DNA of 28,047 nt from Methanolobus sp. UBA118 (GCA_002508635.1 DACO01000110.1:1-28047); one strand, 5' to 3'. Positions 7,638 to 14,811 are shown, numbered from the stretch's first letter. A program made the numbers and translations. The notes: generated by a model not told the origin, from the sequence alone.

Positions 7638-8462
7638 GTGGTTATAATGGGCTTGGACGGAAAAAAAATTGGTTTTATCGGAACAGGGAAAATGGGAAGT
7701 TCTTTAATAAGAGGTATCCATGCTTCAGGGATCATCCCTGCTTCTGACATATATGCAAGTGATGTTTTCGAAGCATCTCTTAAGGAGCTGCACGATGATC
7801 TCGGAATCAACGTATCAACGGATAATCTGGATACAATACAAAATTCTGATATTATCATCCTTGCCGTAAAACCACAGATATTGAAATCCGTTCTTCATAA
7901 TATAAGAGCTGAGATCGGCTCTGACAAACTGGTCGTATCTATCGCAGCAGGTGTCAAACTGGAAGCACTTGAGAGAGAACTCAAGCCGGATACACGTGTT
8001 GTACGGGTGATGCCCAATATTGCCGCAACAGTAGCCGAAGCAGCTTCTGCAATATCGCCCGGTAAAAACGCATCCGTAGAAGATGCTGATGATGTACTGG
8101 AGATCTTCGAACTGGTGGGTAGTTCTTTGATCGTGCCGGAACACCTTATGGACGCAGTGACCGGACTCTCGGGGAGCGGACCTGCGTTTATTTTCCCTGT
8201 TATCGAAGCAATGGCCGACGGGGCTGTATTTGAAGGTCTTGACAGAAACAGTGCACTGGTACTTGCGGCACAGACCGTACTTGGTGCTGCTAAGATTGCA
8301 CTTGAGACCGGTACGCATCCCGGAGAACTAAAGGATATGGTCACCTCCCCTGGAGGAACGACCATAAGGGGTGTTCATGTGCTCGAAGAAAGCGGTGTGA
8401 GGGCTGCTTTTATGAATGCCGTTATAGCATCTTCTAACCGTTCTAAGGAACTTGGGGATTGA
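7638..8462 (+). CDS. proC: Pyrroline-5-carboxylate reductase
   Basis: This 274-aa enzyme carries out the last step of proline synthesis, NAD(P)H-dependent reduction of 1-pyrroline-5-carboxylate. The Rossmann loop GFIGTGKMG is at residues 12-20. AVKPQ, VVSIAAGV and VRVMPNIAA follow in the normal order. The dimerisation domain has the ProC signature near residues 176-240 (GLSGSGPAF, GGTTIRGVHVLEE). The length is typical. Two starts are possible: GTG 7638, with AAGAGGA 4 nt upstream, and ATG 7647. The RBS spacing favours neither strongly, so I report the longer one. It lies 33 bp after mbf1, beyond a T-rich tract, so it probably has its own promoter. No other proline gene is nearby. Confidence 0.94.
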   Translation: MVIMGLDGKKIGFIGTGKMGSSLIRGIHASGIIPASDIYASDVFEASLKELHDDLGINVSTDNLDTIQNSDIIILAVKPQILKSVLHNIRAEIGSDKLVVSIAAGVKLEALERELKPDTRVVRVMPNIAATVAEAASAISPGKNASVEDADDVLEIFELVGSSLIVPEHLMDAVTGLSGSGPAFIFPVIEAMADGAVFEGLDRNSALVLAAQTVLGAAKIALETGTHPGELKDMVTSPGGTTIRGVHVLEESGVRAAFMNAVIASSNRSKELGD

Positions 8463-8632
8463 TTAATATTTACCTTTTATTATTTTTATACGAATCAAAA
8501 TAGAAAAGCTTATTATATCGCAAAGTTTTAATAAGACTTAAGCTGGTATTTCTATACTGCCGTGGAGAGGGTAGAAAAACAAAAAGGATTGAAATAAACT
8601 AGCAAGTAAAAAAACAGGGGGATAAAATTAAA
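8463..8632 (+). promoter_or_regulatory. Promoter and leader of DUF356
   Basis: This AT-rich 170-bp gap starts with a T-rich terminator-like stretch after proC (8468-8490). A TATA-like CTTATTATATC lies near 8508-8518, which would give a leader of roughly 90 nt. GGGGGA (8617-8622) sits 10 nt before the DUF356 ATG. No convincing ORF or strong hairpin is visible in the leader. Confidence 0.4.
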
Positions 8633-9010
8633 ATGGGGATCGAAGTAAAATCTTTTGCCGTAATCCGGGGCGATAATCCGGATAAAGTAAATGTTGCACT
8701 ACATGACCTTGAACATTACGGACACATGAGGTTCGCCTCCAAACCAAAACGGATCGAACCAAATTTTGCTGACAACCTTCTTGTAAGCGTTGCCGGCGTT
8801 CCGCTCAGGGCTAAATGTAGTTCAGCCGCTCTCGTTGAACTTGACAACAATGCAGGTGCGGCAATAAGTAAGCTTAGGAAGATACATCCACCTGCCCATG
8901 TGGTTATAGTCAGCCCGAGGCATGATGTATACACCGAACTGATGGATAAGTCAGAACTCTATCCTGAATTTGAAAGGACGTGGGAACCACATCATAACGA
9001 TACTTTCTGA
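8633..9010 (+). CDS. DUF356 family protein (methanogen-specific)
   Basis: This 125-aa soluble protein matches the DUF356 family of methanogens. Visible blocks are IEVKSFAVIRGDNPDKV, a central NLLVSVAGVPLRAKCSSAAL, and HPPAHVVIVSPRHDVYTEL with conserved-looking His residues. I see no membrane segment, signal peptide or known catalytic motif. No function is established. The gene is monocistronic by layout: its own promoter lies upstream and the minus-strand UPF0292 gene ends 21 bp downstream. GGGGGA upstream supports the ATG at 8633. Confidence 0.75.
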   Translation: MGIEVKSFAVIRGDNPDKVNVALHDLEHYGHMRFASKPKRIEPNFADNLLVSVAGVPLRAKCSSAALVELDNNAGAAISKLRKIHPPAHVVIVSPRHDVYTELMDKSELYPEFERTWEPHHNDTF

Positions 9011-9031
9011 TCGATATTAACGAATTTAGTC

Positions 9032-9481
9032 TTAAAGTGTGGAATATCCTGTTATATGTCTTAATTTCAGGACGTAGGTGGGAAGGCCTTCCACATCTTT
9101 TATTTCTTTCTGGACAATAGCTATCAGACGTTCACGTATCCTGACATCGGGGTTTACACCAAGGGAATGGAAATGCTTTGTCAGATCGGACATGAGCATG
9201 TTCCCCCGACGGTCCCAGTCTGTCAGGATTATCACATTTTTGCCTGTTTTTGCAATATCCTCGCAGAGATTTGAAGTTGAGCCATGGGTTGCCATTTCAA
9301 AATGTCCTTTTATACCAAGCCTGTTAAGTGCTCTGACATCTCTTTTACCTTCGACTATGATCACTGTATCCTCTGGCAGGTGCAGAAGCTCATCAATGAT
9401 CTCTTCGATATTCTCAAGTCTTTTTTCATAGACATGCAATGGTGCTTTTAGAGATCTGCGGTCTTTTTTATATCTGGACAT
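9032..9481 (-). CDS. Small Toprim-domain protein (UPF0292, primase/RNase M5-like)
   Basis: This 149-aa protein is almost entirely a Toprim domain. VIIVEGKRDVRAL (residues ~40-52) holds the catalytic-type Glu, and NVIILTDWDRRGN (~82-94) holds the DxD pair. That is the metal-binding set of DnaG-type primases, topoisomerases, OLD nucleases and RNase M5. It matches archaeal UPF0292, whose substrate is unknown; the stand-alone size resembles RNase M5-like enzymes. The ATG at 9481 starts the basic N-terminus SRYKKDRRSLK. A TATA-like GATATAAAG is near 9517-9525. It is convergent with DUF356 and separated from DUF167 by a 423-bp gap described below. Confidence 0.85.
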   Translation of the reverse strand: MSRYKKDRRSLKAPLHVYEKRLENIEEIIDELLHLPEDTVIIVEGKRDVRALNRLGIKGHFEMATHGSTSNLCEDIAKTGKNVIILTDWDRRGNMLMSDLTKHFHSLGVNPDVRIRERLIAIVQKEIKDVEGLPTYVLKLRHITGYSTL

Positions 9482-9623
9482 GAATTCCCTGAACTTCTCC
9501 GATTTCAGATATACTTTATATCCCTATATTTCTGTCAGGTTAAGAATAAAAAAACAATGGCCTTAAAAGTTGCTACGTATTTTGATTTAATTATATCCGG
9601 GTAAGAAAGAAATAAACGGAGAA

Positions 9624-9711
9624 CAAGTGAAAGTAGGCTCCCTGCCGCAACGAAAGCAAACCGTTTGGAATCAGGAGGGATTTGCGGCAGAAGCCGGAAT
9701 ACTATCACTTG
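9624..9711 (-). ncRNA. Candidate structured RNA with an exposed anti-Shine-Dalgarno loop
   Basis: Four helices nest around one loop: 9624-9630 pairs with 9705-9711 (7 bp), 9632-9635 with 9700-9703 (4 bp), 9636-9639 with 9692-9695 (4 bp) and 9642-9650 with 9682-9690 (9 bp, CTGCCGCAA/TTGCGGCAG). That is 24 pairs, with only a 4-nt bulge (9696-9699) and small mismatches. Read on the minus strand, the 31-nt loop (9651-9681) contains TCCCTCCT, complementary to AGGAGGGA, i.e. an anti-SD mimic; a small CAAA/TTTG stem occupies the rest of the loop. The base of the structure includes the last codons and stop of the 26-aa ORF, and T-rich sequence follows. It may be a trans-acting regulatory RNA, a 3' UTR structure or a terminator. 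Strand and function are inferred; the pairing is seen directly. Confidence 0.5.
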
Positions 9712-9785
9712 TAATAACGAACGAATTCTTCGAACTGTTCATAGTAAGTTGCTCTATCTACCAGATTTTCAAAATATTCATCCAT
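9705..9785 (-). CDS. 26-aa acidic, aromatic small protein (candidate)
   Basis: ATG at 9785 opens a 26-codon frame starting MDEYFENLVDRATYY and ending EFVRYYK before TGA. Seven of 26 residues are Tyr or Phe and seven are Glu or Asp, compatible with one amphipathic helix. GAGGTG (9792-9797) sits 6 nt upstream of the ATG and a TATA-like TTAATATA (9821-9828) sits about 36 nt upstream, giving a short leader. These three signals in register are hard to get by chance in a gap otherwise free of genes. I do not recognise the protein. Small proteins are known in Methanosarcina (for example those acting on glutamine synthetase), but no homology to them is claimed. The stop lies in the base of the hairpin described separately. 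Confidence 0.55.
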   Translation of the reverse strand: MDEYFENLVDRATYYEQFEEFVRYYK

Positions 9786-9791
9786 CTGTTT

Positions 9792-9828
9792 CACCTCAGT
9801 CTGTAAAATGGCTTCCCGCATATATTAA
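9792..9828 (-). promoter_or_regulatory. TATA box and RBS of the 26-aa ORF
   Basis: On the minus strand, TTAATATATG (TATA, 9819-9828) precedes GAGGTG (9792-9797) and then ATG 9785. The predicted transcription start ~25 nt after the TATA box leaves a leader of roughly a dozen nt containing the RBS. An A7 run at 9883-9889 (T7 on the minus strand) upstream could terminate the preceding DUF167 transcript. Confidence 0.45.
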
Positions 9829-9904
9829 GAGACTCCGAGCGGGGTGAAAGTATTCTTTAATTAGTATCTTTACGGATTGTATAAAAAAATCTTAGTAAAA
9901 ACAG

Positions 9905-10228
9905 TTATTCTGCTCCTTCAAAATTGGCTTTGAGCACGGAAACGACCCTGGAAATATCAATACCTTTTAGAAGAACAGATTTCCTGGTACTCTTATGACC
10001 ATTGCTGATCGCAACTTCTGATGTCTTGAGTTCGAAAAGGGCTGCGATGTTCTCGACCAACTGTTCGTTAGCCTTACCCTTACGGGCATTTTCCGAGAGC
10101 CTGACCTCTATTCTCTTTCTCCAGGGATTGTATCCGCTGGGAATGCATATGTTTCTGGATCCCGGTGTTACTTCCACATGGATGATGACACCGTTCTCAG
10201 CCTGTTTTAACGCATCCTCAAAAGACAT
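9905..10228 (-). CDS. DUF167 (UPF0235/YggU) family protein
   Basis: This 107-aa protein has the DUF167 pattern: IIHVEVTPGSR, a central WRKRIEVRLSENARKGKANEQLVENIA (residues ~35-61) and a C-terminal SNGHKSTRKSVLLKGI. The fold is known from YggU-like structures; the molecular function is not. ATG 10228 (MSFEDALKQ) is chosen because related methanogen proteins begin at the same place. An in-frame GTG at 10300 would add 24 atypical residues. There is no RBS at 10228, but TTATGTATAAATT lies about 27-39 nt upstream, consistent with a leaderless transcript. A T7 tract (9883-9889, minus sense) follows the gene. Confidence 0.88.
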   Translation of the reverse strand: MSFEDALKQAENGVIIHVEVTPGSRNICIPSGYNPWRKRIEVRLSENARKGKANEQLVENIAALFELKTSEVAISNGHKSTRKSVLLKGIDISRVVSVLKANFEGAE

Positions 10229-10299
10229 AACAACGCTCGTAACCGTATGTGATAATTTATACATAAAGAATAAGTGAGATAATGCTGTCGCCTGACGCA

Positions 10300-10464
10300 C
10301 TAACTCCGGAAGTTCATCCTCTGGGATTCCCGCTGTCCCTTCCGGTTTCCCTCGTGACAGGCTTGTGTCGCACTATCCTGATGTAGCGTATTGAGGTTGT
10401 CTGTACAATCACGGATAGGCTCTGCCATTTTCTCATGCAAGGACCTAATAATACGCAATTCCAT
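10300..10464 (-). CDS. Doubtful 54-aa ORF upstream of DUF167
   Basis: ATG 10464 (MELRIIRSLHEKMAEPIRD) runs 54 codons to TAG at 10300-10302. A TATA-like GATATATAAAG lies ~20 nt upstream (around 10478-10488), which would make the transcript leaderless. The stop overlaps an in-frame GTG of the DUF167 frame (TAGTG). Against it: the product is strongly basic and polar towards its end, I recognise no family, and the segment has several inverted repeats (CCGGAAG/CTTCCGG; CTATCC/GGATAG with an inner TTGT/ACAA), so it may encode structured RNA instead. Confidence 0.25.
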   Translation of the reverse strand: MELRIIRSLHEKMAEPIRDCTDNLNTLHQDSATQACHEGNRKGQRESQRMNFRS

Positions 10465-10504
10465 AAAGAGGAAATTGCTTTATATATCTGTCGATGTTAT
10501 GGAA

Positions 10505-10520
10505 TGCATATATAAAAACT
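10505..10520 (+). promoter_or_regulatory. TATA element for the amidohydrolase
   Basis: ATATATAAAA (10508-10517) lies about 45 nt upstream of ATG 10561, predicting a leader of about 20 nt. The predicted leader has no strong GGAGG-like site. Confidence 0.45.
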
Positions 10521-10560
10521 AATATTAGTAGTAAGATACCTACTGCTAAAAGATGATTCT

Positions 10561-11664
10561 ATGGTTAGGGAACAGACCGTTCACGGAACAATCCTTTACG
10601 GCCCTGAACTGGAAACTATTCAGGGATATATTGCCATAAAAGATGGTATCATTACTGAAGTTGCTGAAGAGCGGACAAGGTCGAAGAATATCATAGCACC
10701 ATGTTTTGTAAATGCCCATACTCATATCGGTGACTCTGTGATAAAGGATCCTCCGCTTGGAAAATGTGCGGACTATTATGTGGAGAGGGATTTGAGTTCA
10801 CTGGTACAGCCTCCTCACGGGCTCAAACATAGGGTACTCGAAAGTACCGGGCACGATGAGCTTGTGGAAGGCATGAGGCGCTCTATTACGGATATGCTCC
10901 GGACGGGAACATGTGCCTTTGCTGACTTCAGGGAAGGTGGCCTGGAAGGAGTTCTTGCACTTCAGGAGGCCCTTCAGGACTCTGAGGTGATGAGCAGGAT
11001 ACTTGCAAGACCCAGGGACATCCATACTGAGAATCAGGAACTGCGCCAGGAGGTCGAGCGCATCCTGCTTGACGCAGACGGGCTCGGAATGAGTGGAGCC
11101 AGTGACATGGATATGCGAATCCTTAGAACCGTAGAGCAGCTTACAAAAAGCAATCAAAAGACCTTTGCCATCCATGCAGGGGAAAATGGCAGGGATGATA
11201 TTGACAAAGCACTTTCCCTGGATCCTGATCTTCTTATACATCTTACACAGGCTGACCATACTGACCTGAAAGAAGTGGCTGATATGGATATACCTGTTGT
11301 CGTATGTCCGCGGTCCAATTTCATAACCGGGGTCGGAATGGCACCTGTAAGGGAAATGCTAAAGGCCGGGATTGATGTTGCCGTGGGAACTGACAATGTA
11401 ATGCTCAACTCGGTCAACATGTTCTCTGAAATGGAGTTACTATCTAAAGTTTTTGGTCTCGAGGACAGACAAGTATTTATTATGTGTACACTTATGGGTG
11501 CAGCAGTATTAGGACTTGGTAACATAGGTCCTATTATGGAAGGGAACAGAGCTAAAGTGATGATCCTCAATGGAAATTCAAGTAATCTCTCAGGAATAAA
11601 AAACCCCGTAAGCAGCATCGTTCGAAGGGGGAGACCTGACGATATACTATCTGTAATCCTTTGA
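10561..11664 (+). CDS. Amidohydrolase (TRZ/ATZ, deaminase-like) of unknown substrate
   Basis: This 367-aa metal-dependent hydrolase belongs to the amidohydrolase superfamily, in the chlorohydrolase/nucleoside-deaminase branch. The expected metal ligands are visible: NAHTH (His53, His55), FAIHAGE (His205 with Glu208), LIHLTQ (His227) and GTDN (Asp278). CPRSNFITGVGMAPV (249-263) matches the branch signature CPRSN..GxAP. It is shorter than the ~430-aa 5'-deoxyadenosine or S-adenosylhomocysteine deaminases of methanogens, so that assignment would be a guess. No signal peptide is present, so it is cytoplasmic. It has its own upstream TATA element and is followed after 39 bp by uspA. Confidence 0.85.
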   Translation: MVREQTVHGTILYGPELETIQGYIAIKDGIITEVAEERTRSKNIIAPCFVNAHTHIGDSVIKDPPLGKCADYYVERDLSSLVQPPHGLKHRVLESTGHDELVEGMRRSITDMLRTGTCAFADFREGGLEGVLALQEALQDSEVMSRILARPRDIHTENQELRQEVERILLDADGLGMSGASDMDMRILRTVEQLTKSNQKTFAIHAGENGRDDIDKALSLDPDLLIHLTQADHTDLKEVADMDIPVVVCPRSNFITGVGMAPVREMLKAGIDVAVGTDNVMLNSVNMFSEMELLSKVFGLEDRQVFIMCTLMGAAVLGLGNIGPIMEGNRAKVMILNGNSSNLSGIKNPVSSIVRRGRPDDILSVIL

Positions 11665-11703
11665 TTCCGTATTATCACATATTATTCACATAGGAGAGGG
11701 ATT

Positions 11704-12159
11704 ATGAAAAGCAATCTCTACAAGAAGATTTTTATTGCAACTGACGGATCCGAGCAAAATAAAAATGCAGTCCAGCATGCACTGGAGCTTGCAAAAACAT
11801 GTGGGGCAAAACTGTATGCAGGATATGTGGTTGACACGGCTGCTTTTGCTTCGATACCAATGGATGCGGGGTGGGAAATGATGTACGAACTCCTGGAACA
11901 GGAAGCCAAGGAATCAACCAGTGTAGTTGGAGAAATGGCGGAAAAAGAGTCTGTACCATTTGAATCTGTAGTCCTTGAAGGACACCCTGGTCCTGAGATA
12001 GTCCAATTCGCAGAGGAACAGAACATGGATCTTGTTGTTATGGGAACTCTTGGAAAAAGAGGACTCGATCACTTTTTACTTGGTAGCGTTGCTGAGAACG
12101 TCATCAGAAATTCAAAGGTGCCAGTACTTGTAGTACGTGGTAAATCCTCCGAAGAATAA
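11704..12159 (+). CDS. Universal stress protein (UspA family, ATP-binding type)
   Basis: This 151-aa single-domain Usp begins KKIFIATDGSEQNKNAV. The nucleotide-binding signature G-x2-G-x9-G-S is intact (GTLGKRGLDHFLLGS), which predicts ATP binding, and VPVLVVRGK forms the last strand. It is likely a dimeric cytoplasmic stress or energy sensor. GGAGAGGG a few nt upstream is a good RBS for the ATG at 11704. The stop is 13 bp from the CBS-protein ATG, so the two are probably cotranscribed and functionally linked. Confidence 0.93.
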   Translation: MKSNLYKKIFIATDGSEQNKNAVQHALELAKTCGAKLYAGYVVDTAAFASIPMDAGWEMMYELLEQEAKESTSVVGEMAEKESVPFESVVLEGHPGPEIVQFAEEQNMDLVVMGTLGKRGLDHFLLGSVAENVIRNSKVPVLVVRGKSSEE

Positions 12160-12172
12160 TTGGAGGCTTAAG

Positions 12173-13027
12173 ATGCCAAAGAATGTTAAAGTAATGGATA
12201 TAATGAGAACGGATGTTGCTTTTGCGACATTGCCCGGTTCAAGGGATGAGGTTCACGCATTGCTCAAAGAGAAAAGGGTATCCGGTGTGCCTGTCCTTAA
12301 AGACGGAAAAGTTGTAGGGATTGTCAGCAGGGCTAACCTGCTTAAAAATCCCGAAGAGGAACAACTGGCTTTATTGATGACCCGTAATCCACTGACCATC
12401 GATCCGAATGTGGATATCACCGTTGCAGCCAAAACACTGCTTGATAATGGTATCAGAAGACTGCCGGTTGTTGAAGACGGTAAACTCAGGGGAATTATTT
12501 CCGTGGCGGATATCGTGGCAGTACTTGCTGAAATGGAGATCCCGGATCATGTTGGCCAGTACATGAATCCGAAGTCAGTACCTGTGTGGACAAACACCCC
12601 GCTGAATGTTGTGGCAAGGATAATGGAGCTTGCAAGGTCCAAAGCTGTCCCTGTGATCGACAGTGACCTTGAGGTAGTGGGTATGATTACTGACCGTGAT
12701 GTCATCAGTGCAAGCGTCATTGAGGATTCAGTTGAAATGTCAGACATGTCAAACGGAGCAGATGACGATGAGTGGACATGGGAATCCATGAGAGACACCA
12801 TGAGTATCTATTACAGTGTTTCAAGGGTCCAGGTGCCTGCAATCCCCGCAAAGGATGTAATGGTCAGTGACCTTGTAAAAGCCGCTTATATATCCGGTGT
12901 CAGCGAGTGTGCGCTTAAGATGAAGCGCAACCGTATTGACCAGATTCCTATCGTTAATGCAAATCAGCGTTTCCTCGGTCTTTTGAAGGACCGTAATCTG
13001 CTGAAAGCAATTGTTAACGGCAACTGA
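12173..13027 (+). CDS. Protein with four CBS domains (two Bateman modules)
   Basis: This 284-aa protein consists of four CBS repeats: ~6-58 (VMDIM ... GIVSRANLL), ~66-120 (LMTRNPLTI ... GIISVADIV), ~130-183 (YMNPKSVPV ... GMITDRDVI) and ~230-282 (VMVSDLV ... GLLKDRNLL). An acidic linker rich in D, E, S and M separates repeats 3 and 4. CBS pairs bind adenine nucleotides or S-adenosyl compounds and report energy state. There is no catalytic domain, so it probably regulates a partner, and the adjacent UspA is a candidate. ATG 12173 is chosen because GGAGG lies 6 nt upstream; the longer frame overlapping uspA is not supported. Confidence 0.92.
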   Translation: MPKNVKVMDIMRTDVAFATLPGSRDEVHALLKEKRVSGVPVLKDGKVVGIVSRANLLKNPEEEQLALLMTRNPLTIDPNVDITVAAKTLLDNGIRRLPVVEDGKLRGIISVADIVAVLAEMEIPDHVGQYMNPKSVPVWTNTPLNVVARIMELARSKAVPVIDSDLEVVGMITDRDVISASVIEDSVEMSDMSNGADDDEWTWESMRDTMSIYYSVSRVQVPAIPAKDVMVSDLVKAAYISGVSECALKMKRNRIDQIPIVNANQRFLGLLKDRNLLKAIVNGN

Positions 13028-13031
13028 TATC

Positions 13032-13063
13032 GAACCTTTTCAAGGTTCATATTTTTCTTTTTT
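13032..13063 (+). terminator. Hairpin plus T-tract terminator after the CBS gene
   Basis: GAACCTT-TTC-AAGGTTC (13032-13048) is a perfect 7-bp stem with a 3-nt loop, followed by a T-rich stretch to 13063. It begins 5 nt after the CBS stop codon. Confidence 0.65.
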
Positions 13064-13080
13064 GACTCTGAGTGATCACC

Positions 13081-13758
13081 ATGGAAAGACCTTTTACATT
13101 CATCAATTCTGCGATGTCTGCGGACGGAAAGATATCCACCAATGAAAGAAAACAGGTACGGATATCCGGTGATATCGATTTTGACAGGATGGATGCTCTT
13201 CGGGCAGGCTCGGATGCTATTATGGTGGGTATCGGGACCGTACTTGCAGATGACCCCAGCCTGACGGTCAAATCAGAAAAAAGGCGGGCAGAACGTAAAC
13301 AGGCAGGACTTGAGGAAAATCCCATAAGAATCGTTATCGATAGTAAAGCAAGGATAACTCCGGATGCTGATATTTTCAAGAAAGGCGAGGGCAGGAGAGT
13401 TGTAATTGTTTCCGAATCCGCACCATCCGGTAAGGTCAGGAAACTTGAGGATATCGCAACCGTGATCGTTGCAGGAAGAGACAAGGTGGACCTTATCGCA
13501 TCCATGAGCAAAATATGGGAAATAGGTGTTCGAAGACTGATGATCGAGGGAGGAGCCACCCTTAACTGGGGTATGGTCTCGAATGGCCTTGTTGATGAGA
13601 TATATACATTTGTGGGTAATCTGCTTATAGGTGGTAGCACGTCTCCCACTTTGATCGATGGCGAGGGCTTTACTGAGAAAGAATCTATGAAGCTTGATCT
13701 TATCGAAGCAGAAAAAATGGAAGAAGGGGTTCTTCTGAAATGGAAGTTGCTGCCCTGA
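13081..13758 (+). CDS. arfC: 2,5-diamino-6-ribosylamino-pyrimidinone 5'-phosphate reductase (archaeal RibD-C type)
   Basis: This 225-aa NAD(P)H-dependent reductase of the archaeal riboflavin/F420 precursor pathway reduces the ribosyl side chain to ribityl before deamination. The RibD C-terminal (DHFR-like) pattern is clear: RPFTFINSAMSADGKIS at the start, GSDAIMVGIGTVLADDPSLTVKS (~44-66) and LMIEGGATLNWGM (~154-166). There is no deaminase domain, as usual for archaea. ATG 13081 is preferred over GTG 13072 because the family begins with M-x-RPF. GTGATC immediately upstream could be the tail of an SD match. A T7 run follows the stop. No other flavin gene is nearby. Confidence 0.92.
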   Translation: MERPFTFINSAMSADGKISTNERKQVRISGDIDFDRMDALRAGSDAIMVGIGTVLADDPSLTVKSEKRRAERKQAGLEENPIRIVIDSKARITPDADIFKKGEGRRVVIVSESAPSGKVRKLEDIATVIVAGRDKVDLIASMSKIWEIGVRRLMIEGGATLNWGMVSNGLVDEIYTFVGNLLIGGSTSPTLIDGEGFTEKESMKLDLIEAEKMEEGVLLKWKLLP

Positions 13759-13866
13759 ATACCTGATTAATTTTTTTGGCAAAAGCTTTTGTAAGGTGTA
13801 TCCACAACCATGCATAAATACATGTAAAAAGAAGTCTATAATAATTAAGAAAAGCATGGTAATATT

Positions 13867-14787
13867 ATGAACAAAATAATCTTGCAATCAATACTTATTG
13901 TAACCCTGATACTCCTGTTCAGTGGTTGTGTAGACAATAGTGGTTCGGATGCGAATACATCACAGCAAGACGCGGGCATGGTTGCAGTCACTGATATTGA
14001 GGATATCAACCAGGCACTCGAGAGTGGCCCGGTACTTGTGGAAGTGGGCTCTGAGACCTGCTCTGCCTGTGCTGCCCAGAAAGGTATAATGGACGAGATC
14101 GCAGCCGAGTACGAGGGTCAGGCAAGTGTTATGTATGTTGATACCAGGGATGCCACCCCTGTAGCTCTGAGCTTTGGTGGTATTGAATATGTACCCGATT
14201 CCTTTGTAATTGTGGATAGGGAAGGCGATCAATACGTCTATATGGGTGCCGACGGCCAGACCACAACAGACAGAAATAATGCAAGATTTGTGGGCCTGAC
14301 CAATAAAGAAAGCCTTGTGCAGGCTCTTGATCCTGCAGTAGAGATGCGCCAGGAGGAAAACAGCTCGGTTGAGGCTGAAGCAGCCCCAGTTGAAATACAG
14401 GAGAGTGTGGAGATGACAGAGGTCACCACCTTTGAAGAGATAAATCAGAGCCTTGCCACCGGACCTGTTATGGTGGAAGTGGGTTCTGAGAGCTGCTCTG
14501 CCTGTGCTGCCCAGAAACCTATAATGAATGAGATAGCAACCGAATACCAGCAGGATGCCAGCGTGCTGTACATTGATAATAAAAGAGGTAATGAACTTGC
14601 TGTATGGTTCGGGGCAGGTTATGTTCCAGATTCTTTTGTCATTGTGGATATAGAGGATGAACAGTACGTTTATATGAAACCTGACGGCCAGACTACCACG
14701 GACAGGAGTACTGCACGATTCCTCGGGCCTGCTGAGAAAGCTGCACTTGTGCAGACCCTTGAAGAAGCAATAGAAGTCCGGCAGTAA
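13867..14787 (+). CDS. Lipoprotein with two tandem thioredoxin-like domains
   Basis: This 306-aa protein has a hydrophobic N-terminal segment and a lipobox LLFSGC (Cys21), so it is predicted to be exported and membrane-anchored. Two homologous thioredoxin-like domains follow, at residues ~40-160 and ~185-306. Each has a CSAC redox motif (65-68 and 210-213) and a YVPDSFVIVD segment at the cis-Pro position. They are joined by a Glu/Ala-rich linker. The two CSAC regions are nearly identical in DNA, which points to recent internal duplication or gene conversion. The CcdA-like gene begins 24 bp downstream, so this is probably the thiol partner of that membrane electron carrier. The natural target, such as disulfide repair of envelope proteins or metalloprotein assembly, is unknown. 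Confidence 0.9.
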   Translation: MNKIILQSILIVTLILLFSGCVDNSGSDANTSQQDAGMVAVTDIEDINQALESGPVLVEVGSETCSACAAQKGIMDEIAAEYEGQASVMYVDTRDATPVALSFGGIEYVPDSFVIVDREGDQYVYMGADGQTTTDRNNARFVGLTNKESLVQALDPAVEMRQEENSSVEAEAAPVEIQESVEMTEVTTFEEINQSLATGPVMVEVGSESCSACAAQKPIMNEIATEYQQDASVLYIDNKRGNELAVWFGAGYVPDSFVIVDIEDEQYVYMKPDGQTTTDRSTARFLGPAEKAALVQTLEEAIEVRQ

Positions 14788-14811
14788 AGCCAAGCCTTAT
14801 GTTGAACTGAT

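Noticed and set aside
9624..9711. Box C/D RNA suggested by GTGATAG and CTGA in the minus strand
   Set aside because: Box C is mismatched, there is no second C'/D' pair, and the strong hairpin is not a C/D architecture.
9665..9847. 60-codon plus-strand ORF in the 9482-9904 gap
   Set aside because: It runs antisense through the hairpin and the better-supported 26-codon ORF, lacks an RBS, and has no protein-like pattern.
10360..10430. H/ACA guide RNA suggested by the CTATCC/GGATAG stem followed by ACA
   Set aside because: The upper stem is only 4 bp, the pocket is very asymmetric, and no kink-turn is evident.
10282..10510. Plus-strand ORF MLSPDALTPEVHPLG... with an in-frame TAG that could be read as pyrrolysine
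   Set aside because: There is no family resemblance, the composition is odd, and the extension past TAG runs through the TATA region of the amidohydrolase. Nothing supports readthrough.
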